From Membranipora membranacea (taxonomy: Eukaryota > Bryozoa > Gymnolaemata > Cheilostomatida > Membraniporidae), in the NCBI GenBank assembly GCA_914767715.1, contig OU612070.1:13719501-13783500 (forward strand): a stretch of DNA of 64,000 nt, given 5' to 3'. Shown here piece after piece: positions 27,744-41,400 of the stretch (position 1 is the first letter of the stretch; each line of letters starts with the position of its first letter). A program made the translations under genes and the position numbers. Below the pieces are notes generated by a model that was given only the letters and a program-made list of their open reading frames with translations, did no database searches and was not told the DNA's origin.

Positions 27744-30421
27744 ATGCTTTTTTTTCGGCCAGATCAAAAAATAGATTTGCTTCTAACTAACCTCTTAAGG
27801 AGGAGCAACTCCTGCTCATCCCGAATCTGCAGACCGTTTGGCTCTGCGGCTTTTCGTTCTCCGTCAGCGTCCGTTTTAATTAGGGCCACTTTTGCTATAA
27901 AAAAACATGCCAAACGGCAGCATCGAAAAATTAAATCTCTGTTGGATTCTTATCAAACTCCGACCAGTTCAAGCTCTTATTGCCCTCATTCAACACGCCG
28001 AATATTGGAATCCTCGGATTAACAGGGGGGTCACAACGCTGACTTGAAAATCCAAAAATTATACCAAGGGAGGGTATCATGCTTTTTTTTCGGCCAGATC
28101 AAAAAATAGATTTGCTTCTAACTAACCTCATAAGGAGGAGCAACTCCTGCTCATCCCGAATCTGCAGACCGTTTGGCTCTGCGGCTTTTCGTTCTCCGTC
28201 AGCGTCCGTTTTAATTAGGGCCACTTTTGCTATAAAAAAACATGCCAAACGGCAGCATCGAAAAATTAAATCTCTGTTGGATTCTTATCAAACTCCGACC
28301 AGTTCAAGCTCTTATTGCCCTCATTCAACACGCCGAATATTGGAATCCTCGGATTAACAGGGGGGTCACAACGCTGACTTGAAAATCCAAAAATTATACC
28401 AAGGGAGGGTATCATCCTTTTTTTTGGCCAGATCAAAAAATAGATTTGCTTCTAACTAACCTCATAAGGAGGAGCAACTCCTGCTCATCCCGAATCTGCA
28501 GACCGTTTGGCTCTGCGGCTTTTCGTTCTCCGTCAGCGTCCGTTTTAATTAGGGCCACTTTTGCTATAAAAAAACATGCCAAACGGCAGCATCGAAAAAT
28601 TAAATCTCTGTTGGATTCTTATCAAACTCCGACCAGTTCAAGCTCTTATTGCCCTCATTCAACACGCCGAATATTGGAATCCTCGGATTAACAGGGGGGT
28701 CACAACGCTGACTTGAAAATCCAAAAATTATACCAAGGGAGGGTATCATGCTTTTTTTTCGGCCAGATCAAAAAATAGATTTGCTTCTAACTAACCTCAT
28801 AAGGAGGATCAACTCCTGCTCATCCCGAATCTGCAGACCGTTTGGCTCTGCGGCTTTTCGTTCTCCGTCAGCGTCCGTTTTAATTAGGGCCACTTTTGCT
28901 ATAAAAAAACATGCCAAACGGCAGCATCGAAAAATTAAATCTCTGTTGGATTCTTATCAAACTCCGACCAGTTCAAGCTCTTATTGCCCTCATTCAACAC
29001 GCCGAATATTGGAATCCTCGGATTAACAGGGGGGTCACATTGCTGACTTGAAAATCCAAAAATTATACCAAGGGAGGGTATCATGCTTTTTTTTCGGCCA
29101 GATCAAAAAATAGATTTGCTTCTAACTAACCTCATAAGGAGGAGCAACTCCTGCTCATCCCGAATCTGCAGACCGTTTGGCTCTGCGGCTTTTCGTTCTC
29201 CGTCAGCGTCCGTTTTAATTAGGGCCACTTTTGCTATAAAAAAACATGCCAAACGGCAGCATCGAAAAATTAAATCTCTGTTGGATTCTTATCAAACTCC
29301 GACCAGTTCAAGCTCTTATTGCCCTCATTCAACACGCCGAATATTGGAATCCTCGGATTAACAGGGGGGTCACAACGCTGACTTGAAAATCCAAAAATTA
29401 TACCAAGGGAGGGTATCATGCTTTTTTTTCGGCCAGATCAAAAAATAGATTTGCTTCTAACTAACCTCATAAGGAGGAGCAACTCCTGCTCATCCCGAAT
29501 CTGCAGACCGTTTGGCTCTGCGGCTTTTCGTTCTCCGTCAGCGTCCGTTTTAATTAGGGCCACTTTTGCTATAAAAAAACATGCCAAACGGCAGCATCGA
29601 AAAATTAAATCTCTGTTGGATTCTTATCAAACTCCGACCAGTTCAAGCTCTTATTGCCCTCATTCAACACGCCGAATATTGGAATCCTCGGATTAACAGG
29701 GGGGTCACATTGCTGACTTGAAAATCCAAAAATTATACCAAGGGAGGGTATCATGCTTTTTTTTCGGCCAGATCAAAAAATAGATTTGCTTCTAACCAAC
29801 CTCATAAGGAGGAGCAACTCCTGCTCATCTCGAATCTGCAGACCGTTTGGCTCTGCGGCTTTTCGTTCTCCGTCAGCGTCCGTTTTAATTAGGGCCACTT
29901 TTGCTATAAAAAAACATGCCAAACGGCAGCATCGAAAAATTAAATCACTGTTGGATTCTTATCAAACTCCGACCAGTTCAAGCTCCTATTGCCCTCATTC
30001 AACATGCCGAATATTGGAATCCTCGGATTAACAGGGGGGTCACAACGCTGACTTGAAAATCCAAAAATTATACCAAGAGAGGGTATCATCCTTTTTTTTG
30101 GCCAGATCAACAAATAGGTTTGCTTCTAACTAACCTCATAAGGAGGAGCAACTCCTGCTCATCCCGAATCTGCAGACCGTTTGGCTCTGCGGCTTTTCGT
30201 TCTCCGTCAGCGTCCGTTTTAATAAGGGCCACTTTTGCTATAAAAAAACATGCCAAACGGCAGCATCGAAAAATTAAATCTCTGTTGGATTCTTATCAAA
30301 CTCCGACCAGTTCAAGCTCTTATTGCCCTCATTCAACACGCCGAATATTGGAATCCTCGGATTAACAGGGGGGTCACAACGCTGACTTGAAAATCCAAAA
30401 ATTATACCAAGGGAGGGTATC
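27744..30421 (+). repeat. Eight-unit higher-order block D-A-C-A-A-A-B-C, copy 4
   Basis: Same order as copy 3, again followed by a C unit (30422) with TCATCACG, then an A unit, then a unit with AGAAGG (31091, matching 21050). Private changes include GGATCAAC in the unit at 28748. Confidence 0.85.
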
Positions 30422-32095
30422 ATCCTTTTTTTTGGCCAGATCAAAAAATAGATTTGCTTCTAACTAACCTCATAAGGAGGAGCAACTCCTGCTCATCACG
30501 AATCTGCAGACCGTTTGGCTCTGCGGCTTTTCGTTCTCCGTCAGCGTCCGTTTTAATTAGGGCCACTTTTGCTATAAAAAAACATGCCAAACGGCAGCAT
30601 CGAAAAATTAAATCTCTGTTGGATTCTTATCAAACTCCGACCAGTTCAAGCTCTTATTGCCCTCATTCAACACGCCGAATATTGGAATCCTCGGATTAAC
30701 AGGGGGGTCACAACGCTGACTTGAAAATCCAAAAATTATACCAAGGGAGGGTATCATGCTTTTTTTTCGGCCAGATCAAAAAATAGATTTGCTTCTAACT
30801 AACCTCATAAGGAGGAGCAACTCCTGCTCATCCCGAATCTGCAGACCGTTTGGCTCTGCGGCTTTTCGTTCTCCGTCAGCGTCCGTTTTAATTAGGGCCA
30901 CTTTTGCTATAAAAAAACATGCCAAACGGCAGCATCGAAAAATTAAATCTCTGTTGGATTCTTATCAAACTCCGACCAGTTCAAGCTCTTATTGCCCTCA
31001 TTCAACACGCCGAATATTGGAATCCTCGGATTGACAGGGGGGTCACAACGCTGACTTGAAAATCCAAAAATTATACCAAGGGAGGGTATCATGCTTTTTT
31101 TTCGGCCAGATCAAAAAATAGATTTGCTTCTAACTAACCTCATAAGAAGGAGCAACTCCTGCTCATCCCGAATCTGCAGACCGTTTGGCTCTGCGGCTTT
31201 TCGTTCTCCGTCAGCGTCCGTTTTAATTAGGGCCACTTTTGCTATAAAAAAACATGCCAAACGGCAGCATCGAAAAATTAAATCTCTGTTGGATTCTTAT
31301 CAAACTCCGACCAGTTCAAGCTCTTATTGCCCTCATTCAACACGCCGAATATTGGAATCCTCGGATTAACAGGGGGGTCACAACGCTGACTTGAAAATCC
31401 AAAAATTATACCAAGGGAGGGTATCATGCTTTTTTTTCGGCCAGATCAAAAAATAGATTTGCTTCTAACTAACCTCATAAGGAGGAGCAACTCCTGCTCA
31501 TCCCGAATCTGCAGACCGTTTGGCTCTGCGGCTTTTCGTTCTCCGTCAGCGTCCGTTTTAATTAGGGCCACTTTTGCTATAAAAAAACATGCCAAACGGC
31601 AGCATCGAAAAATTAAATCTCTGTTGGATTCTTATCAAACTCCGACCAGTTCAAGCTCTTATTGCCCTCATTCAACACGCCGAATATTGGAATCCTCGGA
31701 TTAACAGGGGGGTCACAACGCTGACTTGAAAATCCAAAAATTATACCAAGGGAGGGTATCATGCTTTTTTTTCGGCCAGATCAAAAAATAGATTTGCTTC
31801 TAACTAACCTCATAAGGAGGAGCAACTCCTGCTCATCCCGAATCTGCAGACCGTTTGGCTCTGCGGCTTTTCGTTCTCCGTCAGCGTCCGTTTTAATTAG
31901 GGCCACTTTTGCTATAAAAAAACATGCCAAACGGCAGCATTGAAAAATTAAATCTCTGTTGGATTCTTATCAAACTCCGACCAGTTCAAGCTCTTATTGC
32001 CCTCATTCAACACGCCGAATATTGGAATCCTCGGATTAACAGGGGGGTCACATTGCTGACTTGAAAATCCAAAAATTATACCAAGGGAGGGTATC

Positions 32096-32430
32096 ATGCT
32101 TTTTTTTCGGCCAGATCAAAAAATAGATTTGCTTCTAACCAACCTCATAAGGAGGAGCAACTCCTGCTCATCTCGAATCTGCAGACCGTTTGGCTCTGCG
32201 GCTTTTCGTTCTCCGTCAGCGTCCGTTTTAATTAGGGCCACTTTTGCTATAAAAAAACATGCCAAACGGCAGCATCGAAAAATTAAATCTCTGTTGGATT
32301 CTTATCAAACTCCGACCAGTTCAAGCTCTTATTGCCCTCATTCAACACGCCGAATATTGGAATCCTCGGATTAACAGGGGGGTCACAACGCTGACTTGAA
32401 AATCCAAAAATTATACCAAGGGAGGGTATC
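32096..32430 (+). repeat. Recombinant B/A monomer
   Basis: The 5' part has B markers (CTAACC, TCATCTCG) and is preceded by CACATTGCTG. The 3' part is type A (AATCTCTG, GCTCTTAT, ACACGCC). It is the only B-start unit not followed by a C unit. The switch lies between about 32172 and 32288. This is what a crossover or gene-conversion tract inside a monomer would leave. Confidence 0.8.
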
Positions 32431-35400
32431 ATGCTTTTTTTTCGGCCAGATCAAAAAATAGATTTGCTTCTAACTAACCTCATAAGGAGGAGCAACTCCT
32501 GCTCATCCCGAATCTGCAGACCGTTTGGCTCTGCGGCTTTTCGTTCTCCGTCAGCGTCCGTTTTAATTAGGGCCACGTTTGCTATAAAAAAGCATGCCAA
32601 ACGGCAGCATCGAAAAATTAAATCTCTGTTGGATTCTTATCAAACTCCGACCAGTTCAAGCTCTTATTGCCCTCATTCAACACGCCGAATATTGGAATCC
32701 TCGGATTAACAGGGGGGTCACAACGCTGACTTGAAAATCCAAAAATTATACCAAGGGAGGGTATCATGCTTTTTTTTCGGCCAGATCAAAAAATAGATTT
32801 GCTTCTAACTAACCTCATAAGAAGGAGCAACTCCTGCTCATCCCGAATCTGCAGACCATTTGGCTCTGCAGCTTTTCGTTCTCCGTCAGCGTCCGTTTTA
32901 ATTAGGGCCACTTTTGCTATAAAAAAACATGCCAAACGGCAGCATCGAAAAATTAAATCTCTGTTGGATTCTTATCAAACTCCGACCAGTTCAAGCTCTT
33001 ATTGCCCTCATTCAACACGCCGAATATTGGAATCCTCGGATTAACAGGGGGGTCACAACGCTGACTTGAAAATCCAAAAATTATACCAAGGGAGGGTATC
33101 ATGCTTTTTTTTCGGCCAGATCAAAAAATAGATTTGCTTCTAACTAACCTCATAAGGAGGAGCAACTCCTGCTCATCCCGAATCTGCAGACCGTTTGGCT
33201 CTGCGGCTTTTCGTTCTCCGTCAGCGTCCGTTTTAATTAGGGCCACTTTTGCTATAAAAAAACATGCCAAACGGCAGCATCGAAAAATTAAATCTCTGTT
33301 GGATTCTTATCAAACTCCGACCAGTTCAAGCTCTTATTGCCCTCATTCAACACGCCGAATATTGGAATCCTCGGATTAACAGGGGGGTCACAACGCTGAC
33401 TTGAAAATCCAAAAATTATACCAAGGGAGGGTATCATGCTTTTTTTTCGGCCAGATCAAAAAATAGATTTGCTTCTAACTAACCTCATAAGGAGGAGCAA
33501 CTCCTGCTCATCCCGAATCTGCAGACCGTTTGGCTCTGCGGCTTTTCGTTCTCCGTCAGCGTCCGTTTTAATTAGGGCCACTTTTGCTATAAAAAAACAT
33601 GCCAAACGGCAGCATCGAAAAATTAAATCTCTGTTGGATTCTTATCAAACTCCGACCAGTTCAAGCTCTTATTGCCCTCATTCAACACGCCGAATATTGG
33701 AATCCTCGGATTAACAGGGGGGTCACATTGCTGACTTGAAAATCCAAAAATTATCCCAAGGGAGGGTATCATGCTTTTTTTTCGGCCAGATCAAAAAATA
33801 GATTTGCTTCTAACCAACCTCATAAGGAGGAGCAAGTCCTGCTCATCTCGAATCTGCAGACCGTTTGGCTCTGCGGCTTTTCGTTCTCCGTCAGCGTCCG
33901 TTTTAATTAGGGCCACTTTTGCTATAAAAAAACATGCCAAACGGCAGCATCGAAAAATTAAATCACTGTTGGATTCTTATCAAACTCCGACCAGTTCAAG
34001 CTCCTATTGCCCTCATTCAACATGCCGAATATTGGAATCCTCGGATTAACAGGGGGGTCACAACGCTGACTTGAAAATCCAAAAATTATACCAAGGGAGG
34101 GTATCATCCTTTTTTTTGGCCAGATCAAAAAATAGATTTGCTTCTAACTAACCTCATAAGGAGGAGCAACTCCTGCTCATCCCGAATCTGCAGACCGTTT
34201 GGCTCTGCGGCTTTTCGTTCTCCGTCAGCGTCCGTTTTAATTAGGGCCACTTTTGCTATAAAAAAACATGCCAAACGGCAGCATCGAAAAATTAAATCTC
34301 TGTTGGATTCTTATCAAACTCCGACCAGTTCAAGCTCTTATTGCCCTCATTCAACACGCCGAATATTGGAATCCTCGGATTAACAGGGGGGTCACAACGC
34401 TGACTTGAAAATCCAAAAATTATACCAAGGGAGGGTATCATGCTTTTTTTTCGGCCAGATCAAAAAATAGATTTGCTTCTAACTAACCTCATAAGGAGGA
34501 GCAACTCCTGCTCATCCCGAATCTGCAGACCGTTTGGCTCTGCGGCTTTTCGTTCTCCGTCAGCGTCCGTTTTAATTAGGGCCACTTTTGCTATAAAAAA
34601 ACATGCCAAACGGCAGCATCGAAAAATTAAATCTCTGTTGGATTCTTATCAAACTCCGACCAGTTCAAGCTCTTATTGCCCTCATTCAACACGCCGAATA
34701 TTGGAATCCTCGGATTAACAGGGGGGTCACAACGCTGACTTGAAAATCCAAAAATTATACCAAGGGAGGGTATCATGCTTTTTTTTCGGCCAGATCAAAA
34801 AATAGATTTGCTTCTAACTAACCTCATAAGGAGGAGCAACTCCTGCTCATCCCGAATCTGCAGACCGTTTGGCTCTGCGGCTTTTCGTTCTCCGTCAGCG
34901 TCCGTTTTAATTAGGGCCACTTTTGCTATAAAAAAACATGCCAAACGGCAGCATCGAAAAATTAAATCTCTGTTGGATTCTTATCAAACTCCGACCAGTT
35001 CAAGCTCTTATTGCCCTCATTCAACACGCCGAATATTGGAATCCTCGGATTAACAGGGGGGTCACAACGCTGACTTGAAAATCCAAAAATTATACCAAGG
35101 GAGGGTATCATGCTTTTTTTTCGGCCAGATCAAAAAATAGATTTGCTTCTAACTAACCTCATAAGGAGGAGCAACTCCTGCTCATCCCGAATCTGCAGAC
35201 CGTTTGGCTCTGCGGCTTTTCGTTCTCCGTCAGCGTCCGTTTTAATTAGGGCCACTTTTGCTATAAAAAAACATGCCAAACGGCAGCATCGAAAAATTAA
35301 ATCTCTGTTGGATTCTTATCAAACTCCGACCAGTTCAAGCTCTTATTGCCCTCATTCAACACGCCGAATATTGGAATCCTCGGATTAACAGGGGGGTCAC

Positions 35401-38400
35401 AACGCTGACTTGAAAATCCAAAAATTATACCAAGGGAGGGTATCATGCTTTTTTTTCGGCCAGATCAAAAAATAGATTTGCTTCTAACTAACCTCATAAG
35501 GAGGAGCAACTCCTGCTCATCCCGAATCTGCAGACCGTTTGGCTCTGCGGCTTTTCGTTCTCCGTCAGCGTCCGTTTTAATTAGGGCCACTTTTGCTATA
35601 AAAAAACATGCCAAACGGCAGCATCGAAAAATTAAATCTCTGTTGGATTCTTATCAAACTCCGACCAGTTCAAGCTCTTATTGCCCTCATTCAACACGCC
35701 GAATATTGGAATCCTCGGATTAACAGGGGGGTCACAACGCTGACTTGAAAATCCAAAAATTATACCAAGGGAGGGTATCATGCTTTTTTTTCGGCCAGAT
35801 CAAAAAATAGATTTGCTTCTAACTAACCTCATAAGGAGGAGCAACTCCTGCTCATCCCGAATCTGCAGACCGTTTGGCTCTGCGGCTTTTCGTTCTCCGT
35901 CAGCGTCCGTTTTAATTAGGGCCACTTTTGCTATAAAAAAACATGCCAAACGGCAGCATCGAAAAATTAAATCTCTGTTGGATTCTTATCAAACTCCGAC
36001 CAGTTCAAGCTCTTATTGCCCTCATTCAACACGCCGAATATTGGAATCCTCGGATTAACAGGGGGGTCACAACGCTGACTTGAAAATCCAAAAATTATAC
36101 CAAGGGAGGGTATCATGCTTTTTTTTCGGCCAGATCAAAAAATAGATTTGCTTCTAACTAACCTCATAAGGAGGAGCAACTCCTGCTCATCCCGAATCTG
36201 CAGACCGTTTGGCTCTGCGGCTTTTCGTTCTCCGTCAGCGTCCGTTTTAATTAGGGCCACTTTTGCTATAAAAAAACATGCCAAACGGCAGCATCGAAAA
36301 ATTAAATCTCTGTTGGATTCTTATCAAACTCCGACCAGTTCAAGCTCTTATTGCCCTCATTCAACACGCCGAATATTGGAATCCTCGGATTAACAGGGGG
36401 GTCACAACGCTGACTTGAAAATCCAAAAATTATACCAAGGGAGGGTATCATGCTTTTTTTTCGGCCAGATCAAAAAATAGATTTGCTTCTAACTAACCTC
36501 ATAAGGAGGAGCAACTCCTGCTCATCCCGAATCTGCAGACCGTTTGGCTCTGCGGCTTTTCGTTCTCCGTCAGCGTCCGTTTTAATTAGGGCCACTTTTG
36601 CTATAAAAAAACATGCCAAACGGCAGCATCGAAAAATTAAATCTCTGTTGGATTCTTATCAAACTCCGACCAGTTCAAGCTCTTATTGCCCTCATTCAAC
36701 ACGCCGAATATTGGAATCCTCGGATTAACAGGGGGGTCACAACGCTGACTTGAAAATCCAAAAATTATACCAAGGGAGGGTATCATGCTTTTTTTTCGGC
36801 CAGATCAAAAAATAGATTTGCTTCTAACTAACCTCTTAAGGAGGAGCAACTCCTGCTCATCCCGAATCTGCAGACCGTTTGGCTCTGCGGCTTTTCGTTC
36901 TCCGTCAGCGTCCGTTTTAATTAGGGCCACTTTTGCTATAAAAAAACATGCCAAACGGCAGCATCGAAAAATTAAATCTCTGTTGGATTCTTATCAAACT
37001 CCGACCAGTTCAAGCTCTTATTGCCCTCATTCAACACGCCGAATATTGGAATCCTCGGATTAACAGGGGGGTCACAACGCTGACTTGAAAATCCAAAAAT
37101 TATACCAAGGGAGGGTATCATGCTTTTTTTTCGGCCAGATCAAAAAATAGATTTGCTTCTAACTAACCTCATAAGGAGGAGCAACTCCTGCTCATCCCGA
37201 ATCTGCAGACCGTTTGGCTCTGCGGCTTTTCGTTCTCCGTCAGCGTCCGTTTTAATTAGGGCCACTTTTGCTATAAAAAAACATGCCAAACGGCAGCATC
37301 GAAAAATTAAATCTCTGTTGGATTCTTATCAAACTCCGACCAGTTCAAGCTCTTATTGCCCTCATTCAACACGCCGAATATTGGAATCCTCGGATTAACA
37401 GGGGGGTCACAACGCTGACTTGAAAATCCAAAAATTATACCAAGGGAGGGTATCATCCTTTTTTTTGGCCAGATCAAAAAATAGATTTGCTTCTCACTAA
37501 CCTCATAAGGAGGAGCAACTCCTGCTCATCCCGAATCTGCAGACCGTTTGGCTCTGCGGCTTTTCGTTCTCCGTCAGCGTCCGTTTTAATTAGGGCCACT
37601 TTTGCTATAAAAAAACATGCCAAACGGCAGCATCGAAAAATTAAATCTCTGTTGGATTCTTATCAAACTCCGACCAGTTCAAGCTCTTATTGCCCTCATT
37701 CAACACGCCGAATATTGGAATCCTCGGATTAACAGGGGGGTCACAACGCTGACTTGAAAATCCAAAAATTATACCAAGGGAGGGTATCATGCTTTTTTTT
37801 CGGCCAGATCAAAAAATAGATTTGCTTCTAACTAACCTCATAAGGAGGAGCAACTCCTGCTCATCCCGAATCTGCAGACCGTTTGGCTCTGCGGCTTTTC
37901 GTTCTCCGTCAGCGTCCGTTTTAATTAGGGCCACTTTTGCTATAAAAAAACATGCCAAACGGCAGCATCGAAAAATTAAATCTCTGTTGGATTCTTATCA
38001 AACTCCGACCAGTTCAAGCTCTTATTGCCCTCATTCAACACGCCGAATATTGGAATCCTCGGATTAACAGGGGGGTCACAACGCTGACTTGAAAATCCAA
38101 AAATTATACCAAGGGAGGGTATCATGCTTTTTTTTCGGCCAGATCAAAAAATAGATTTGCTTCTAACTAACCTCATAAGGAGGAGCAACTCCTGCTCATC
38201 CCGAATCTGCAGACCGTTTGGCTCTGCGGCTTTTCGTTCTCCGTCAGCGTCCGTTTTAATTAGGGCCACTTTTGCTATAAAAAAACATGCCAAACGGCAG
38301 CATCGAAAAATTAAATCTCTGTTGGATTCTTATCAAACTCCGACCAGTTCAAGCTCTTATTGCCCTCATTCAACACGCCGAATATTGGAATCCTCGGATT

Positions 38401-41400
38401 AACAGGGGGGTCACAACTCTGACTTGAAAATCCAAAAATTATACCAAGGGAGGGTATCATGCTTTTTTTCGGCCAGATCAAAAAATAGATTTGCTTCTAA
38501 CTAACCTCATAAGGAGGAGCAACTCCTGCTCATCCCGAATCTGCAGACCGTTTGGCTCTGCGGCTTTTCGTTCTCCGTCAGCGTCCGTTTTAATTAGGGC
38601 CACTTTTGCTATAAAAAAACATGCCAAACGGCAGCATCGAAAAATTAAATCTCTGTTGGATTCTTATCAAACTCCGACCAGTTCAAGCTCTTATTGCCCT
38701 CATTCAACACGCCGAATATTGGAATCCTCGGATTAACAGGGGGGTCACAACGCTGACTTGAAAATCCAAAAATTATACCAAGGGAGGGTATCATGCTTTT
38801 TTTTCGGCCAGATCAAAAAATAGATTTGCTTCTAACTAACCTCATAAGGAGGAGCAACTCCTGCTCATCCCGAATCTGCAGACCGTTTGGCTCTGCGGCT
38901 TTTCGTTCTCCGTCAGCGTCCGTTTTAATTAGGGCCACTTTTGCTATAAAAAAACATGCCAAACGGCAGCATCGAAAAATTAATTCTCTGTTGGATTCTT
39001 ATCAAACTCCGACCAGTTCAAGCTCTTATTGCCCTCATTCAACACGCCGAATATTGGAATCCTCGGATTAACAGGGGGGTCACAACGCTGACTTGAAAAT
39101 CCAAAAATTATACCAAGGGAGGGTATCATGCTTTTTTTTCGGCCAGATCAAAAAATAGATTTGCTTCTAACTAACCTCATAAGGAGGAGCAACTCCTGCT
39201 CATCCCGAATCTGCAGACCGTTTGGCTCTGCGGCTTTTCGTTCTCCGTCAGCGTCCGTTTTAATTAGGGCCACTTTTGCTATAAAAAAACATGCCAAACG
39301 GCAGCATCGAAAAATTAAATCTCTGTTGGATTCTTATCAAACTCCGACCAGTTCAAGCTCTTATTGCCCTCATTCAACACGCCGAATATTGGAATCCTCG
39401 GATTAACAGGGGGGTCACAACGCTGACTTGAAAATCCAAAAATTATACCAAGGGAGGGTATCATGCTTTTTTTTCGGCCAGATCAAAAAATAGATTTGCT
39501 TCTAACTAACCTCATAAGGAGGAGCAACTCCTGCTCATCCCGAATCTGCAGACCGTTTGGCTCTGCGGCTTTTCGTTCTCCGTCAGCGTCCGTTTTAATT
39601 AGGGCCACTTTTGCTATAAAAAAACATGCCAAACGGCAGCATCGAAAAATTAAATCTCTGTTGGATTCTTATCAAACTCCGACCAGTTCAAGCTCTTATT
39701 GCCCTCATTCAACACGCCGAATATTGGAATCCTCGGATTAACAGGGGGGTCACAACGCTGACTTGAAAATCCAAAAATTATACCAAGGGAGGGTATCATG
39801 CTTTTTTTTCGGCCAGATCAAAAAATAGATTTGCTTCTAACTAACCTCATAAGGAGGAGCAACTCCTGCTCATCCCGAATCTGCAGACCGTTTGGCTCTG
39901 CGGCTTTTCGTTCTCCGTCAGCGTCCGTTTTAATTAGGGCCACTTTTGCTATAAAAAAACATGCCAAACGGCAGCATCGAAAAATTAAATCTCTGTTGGA
40001 TTCTTATCAAACTCCGACCAGTTCAAGCTCTTATTGCCCTCATTCAACACGCCGAATATTGGAATCCTCGGATTAACAGGGGGGTCACAACGCTGACTTG
40101 AAAATCCAAAAATTATACCAAGGGAGGGTATCATCCTTTTTTTTGGCCAGATCAAAAAATAGATTTGCTTCTAACTAACCTCATAAGGAGGAGCAACTCC
40201 TGCTCATCCCGAATCTGCAGACCGTTTGGCTCTGCGGCTTTTCGTTCTCCGTCAGCGTCCGTTTTAATTAGGGCCACTTTTGCTATAAAAAAACATGCCA
40301 AACGGCAGCATCGAAAAATTAAATCTCTGTTGGATTCTTATCAAACTCCGACCAGTTCAAGCTCTTATTGCCCTCATTCAACACGCCGAATATTGGAATC
40401 CTCGGATTAACAGGGGGGTCACAACGCTGACTTGAAAATCCAAAAATTATACCAAGGGAGGGTATCATGCTTTTTTTTCGGCCAGATCAAAAAATAGATT
40501 TGCTTCTAACTAACCTCATAAGGAGGAGCAACTCCTGCTCATCCCGAATCTGCAGACCGTTTGGCTCTGCGGCTTTTCGTTCTCCGTCAGCGTCCGTTTT
40601 AATTAGGGCCACTTTTGCTATAAAAAAACATGCCAAACGGCAGCATCGAAAAATTAAATCTCTGTTGGATTCTTATCAAACTCCGACCAGTTCAAGCTCT
40701 TATTGCCCTCATTCAACACACCGAATATTGGAATCCTCGGATTAACAGGGGGGTCACAACGCTGACTTGAAAATCCAAAAATTATACCAAGGGAGGGTAT
40801 CATGCTTTTTTTTCGGCCAGATCAAAAAATAGATTTGCTTCTAACTAACCTCATAAGGAGGAGCAACTCCTGCTCATCCCGAATCTGCAGACCGTTTGGC
40901 TCTGCGGCTTTTCGTTCTCCGTCAGCGTCCGTTTTAATTAGGGCCACTTTTGCTATAAAAAAACATGCCAAACGGCAGCATCGAAAAATTAAATCTCTGT
41001 TGGATTCTTATCAAACTCCGACCAGTTCAAGCTCTTATTGCCCTCATTCAACACGCCGAATATTGGAATCCTCGGATTAACAGGGGGGTCACAACGCTGA
41101 CTTGAAAATCCAAAAATTATACCAAGGGAGGGTATCATGCTTTTTTTTCGGCCAGATCAAAAAATAGATTTGCTTCTAACTAACCTCATAAGGAGGAGCA
41201 ACTCCTGCTCATCCCGAATCTGCAGACCGTTTGGCTCTGCGGCTTTTCGTTCTCCGTCAGCGTCCGTTTTAATTAGGGCCACTTTTGCTATAAAAAAACA
41301 TGCCAAACGGCAGCATCGAAAAATTAAATGTCTGTTGGATTCTTATCAAACTCCGACCAGTTCAAGCTCTTATTGCCCTCATTCAACACGCCGAATATTG

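Larger units (their letters stand above)
27744..34439 (+). repeat. 30-unit segmental duplication, right copy
   Basis: Right partner of 17703-24396. It differs by several unit-level changes, including a recombinant unit at 32096 and the absence of a C unit near 33101, so it is older than the 12 kb duplication further right or has been partly converted. Confidence 0.7.
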
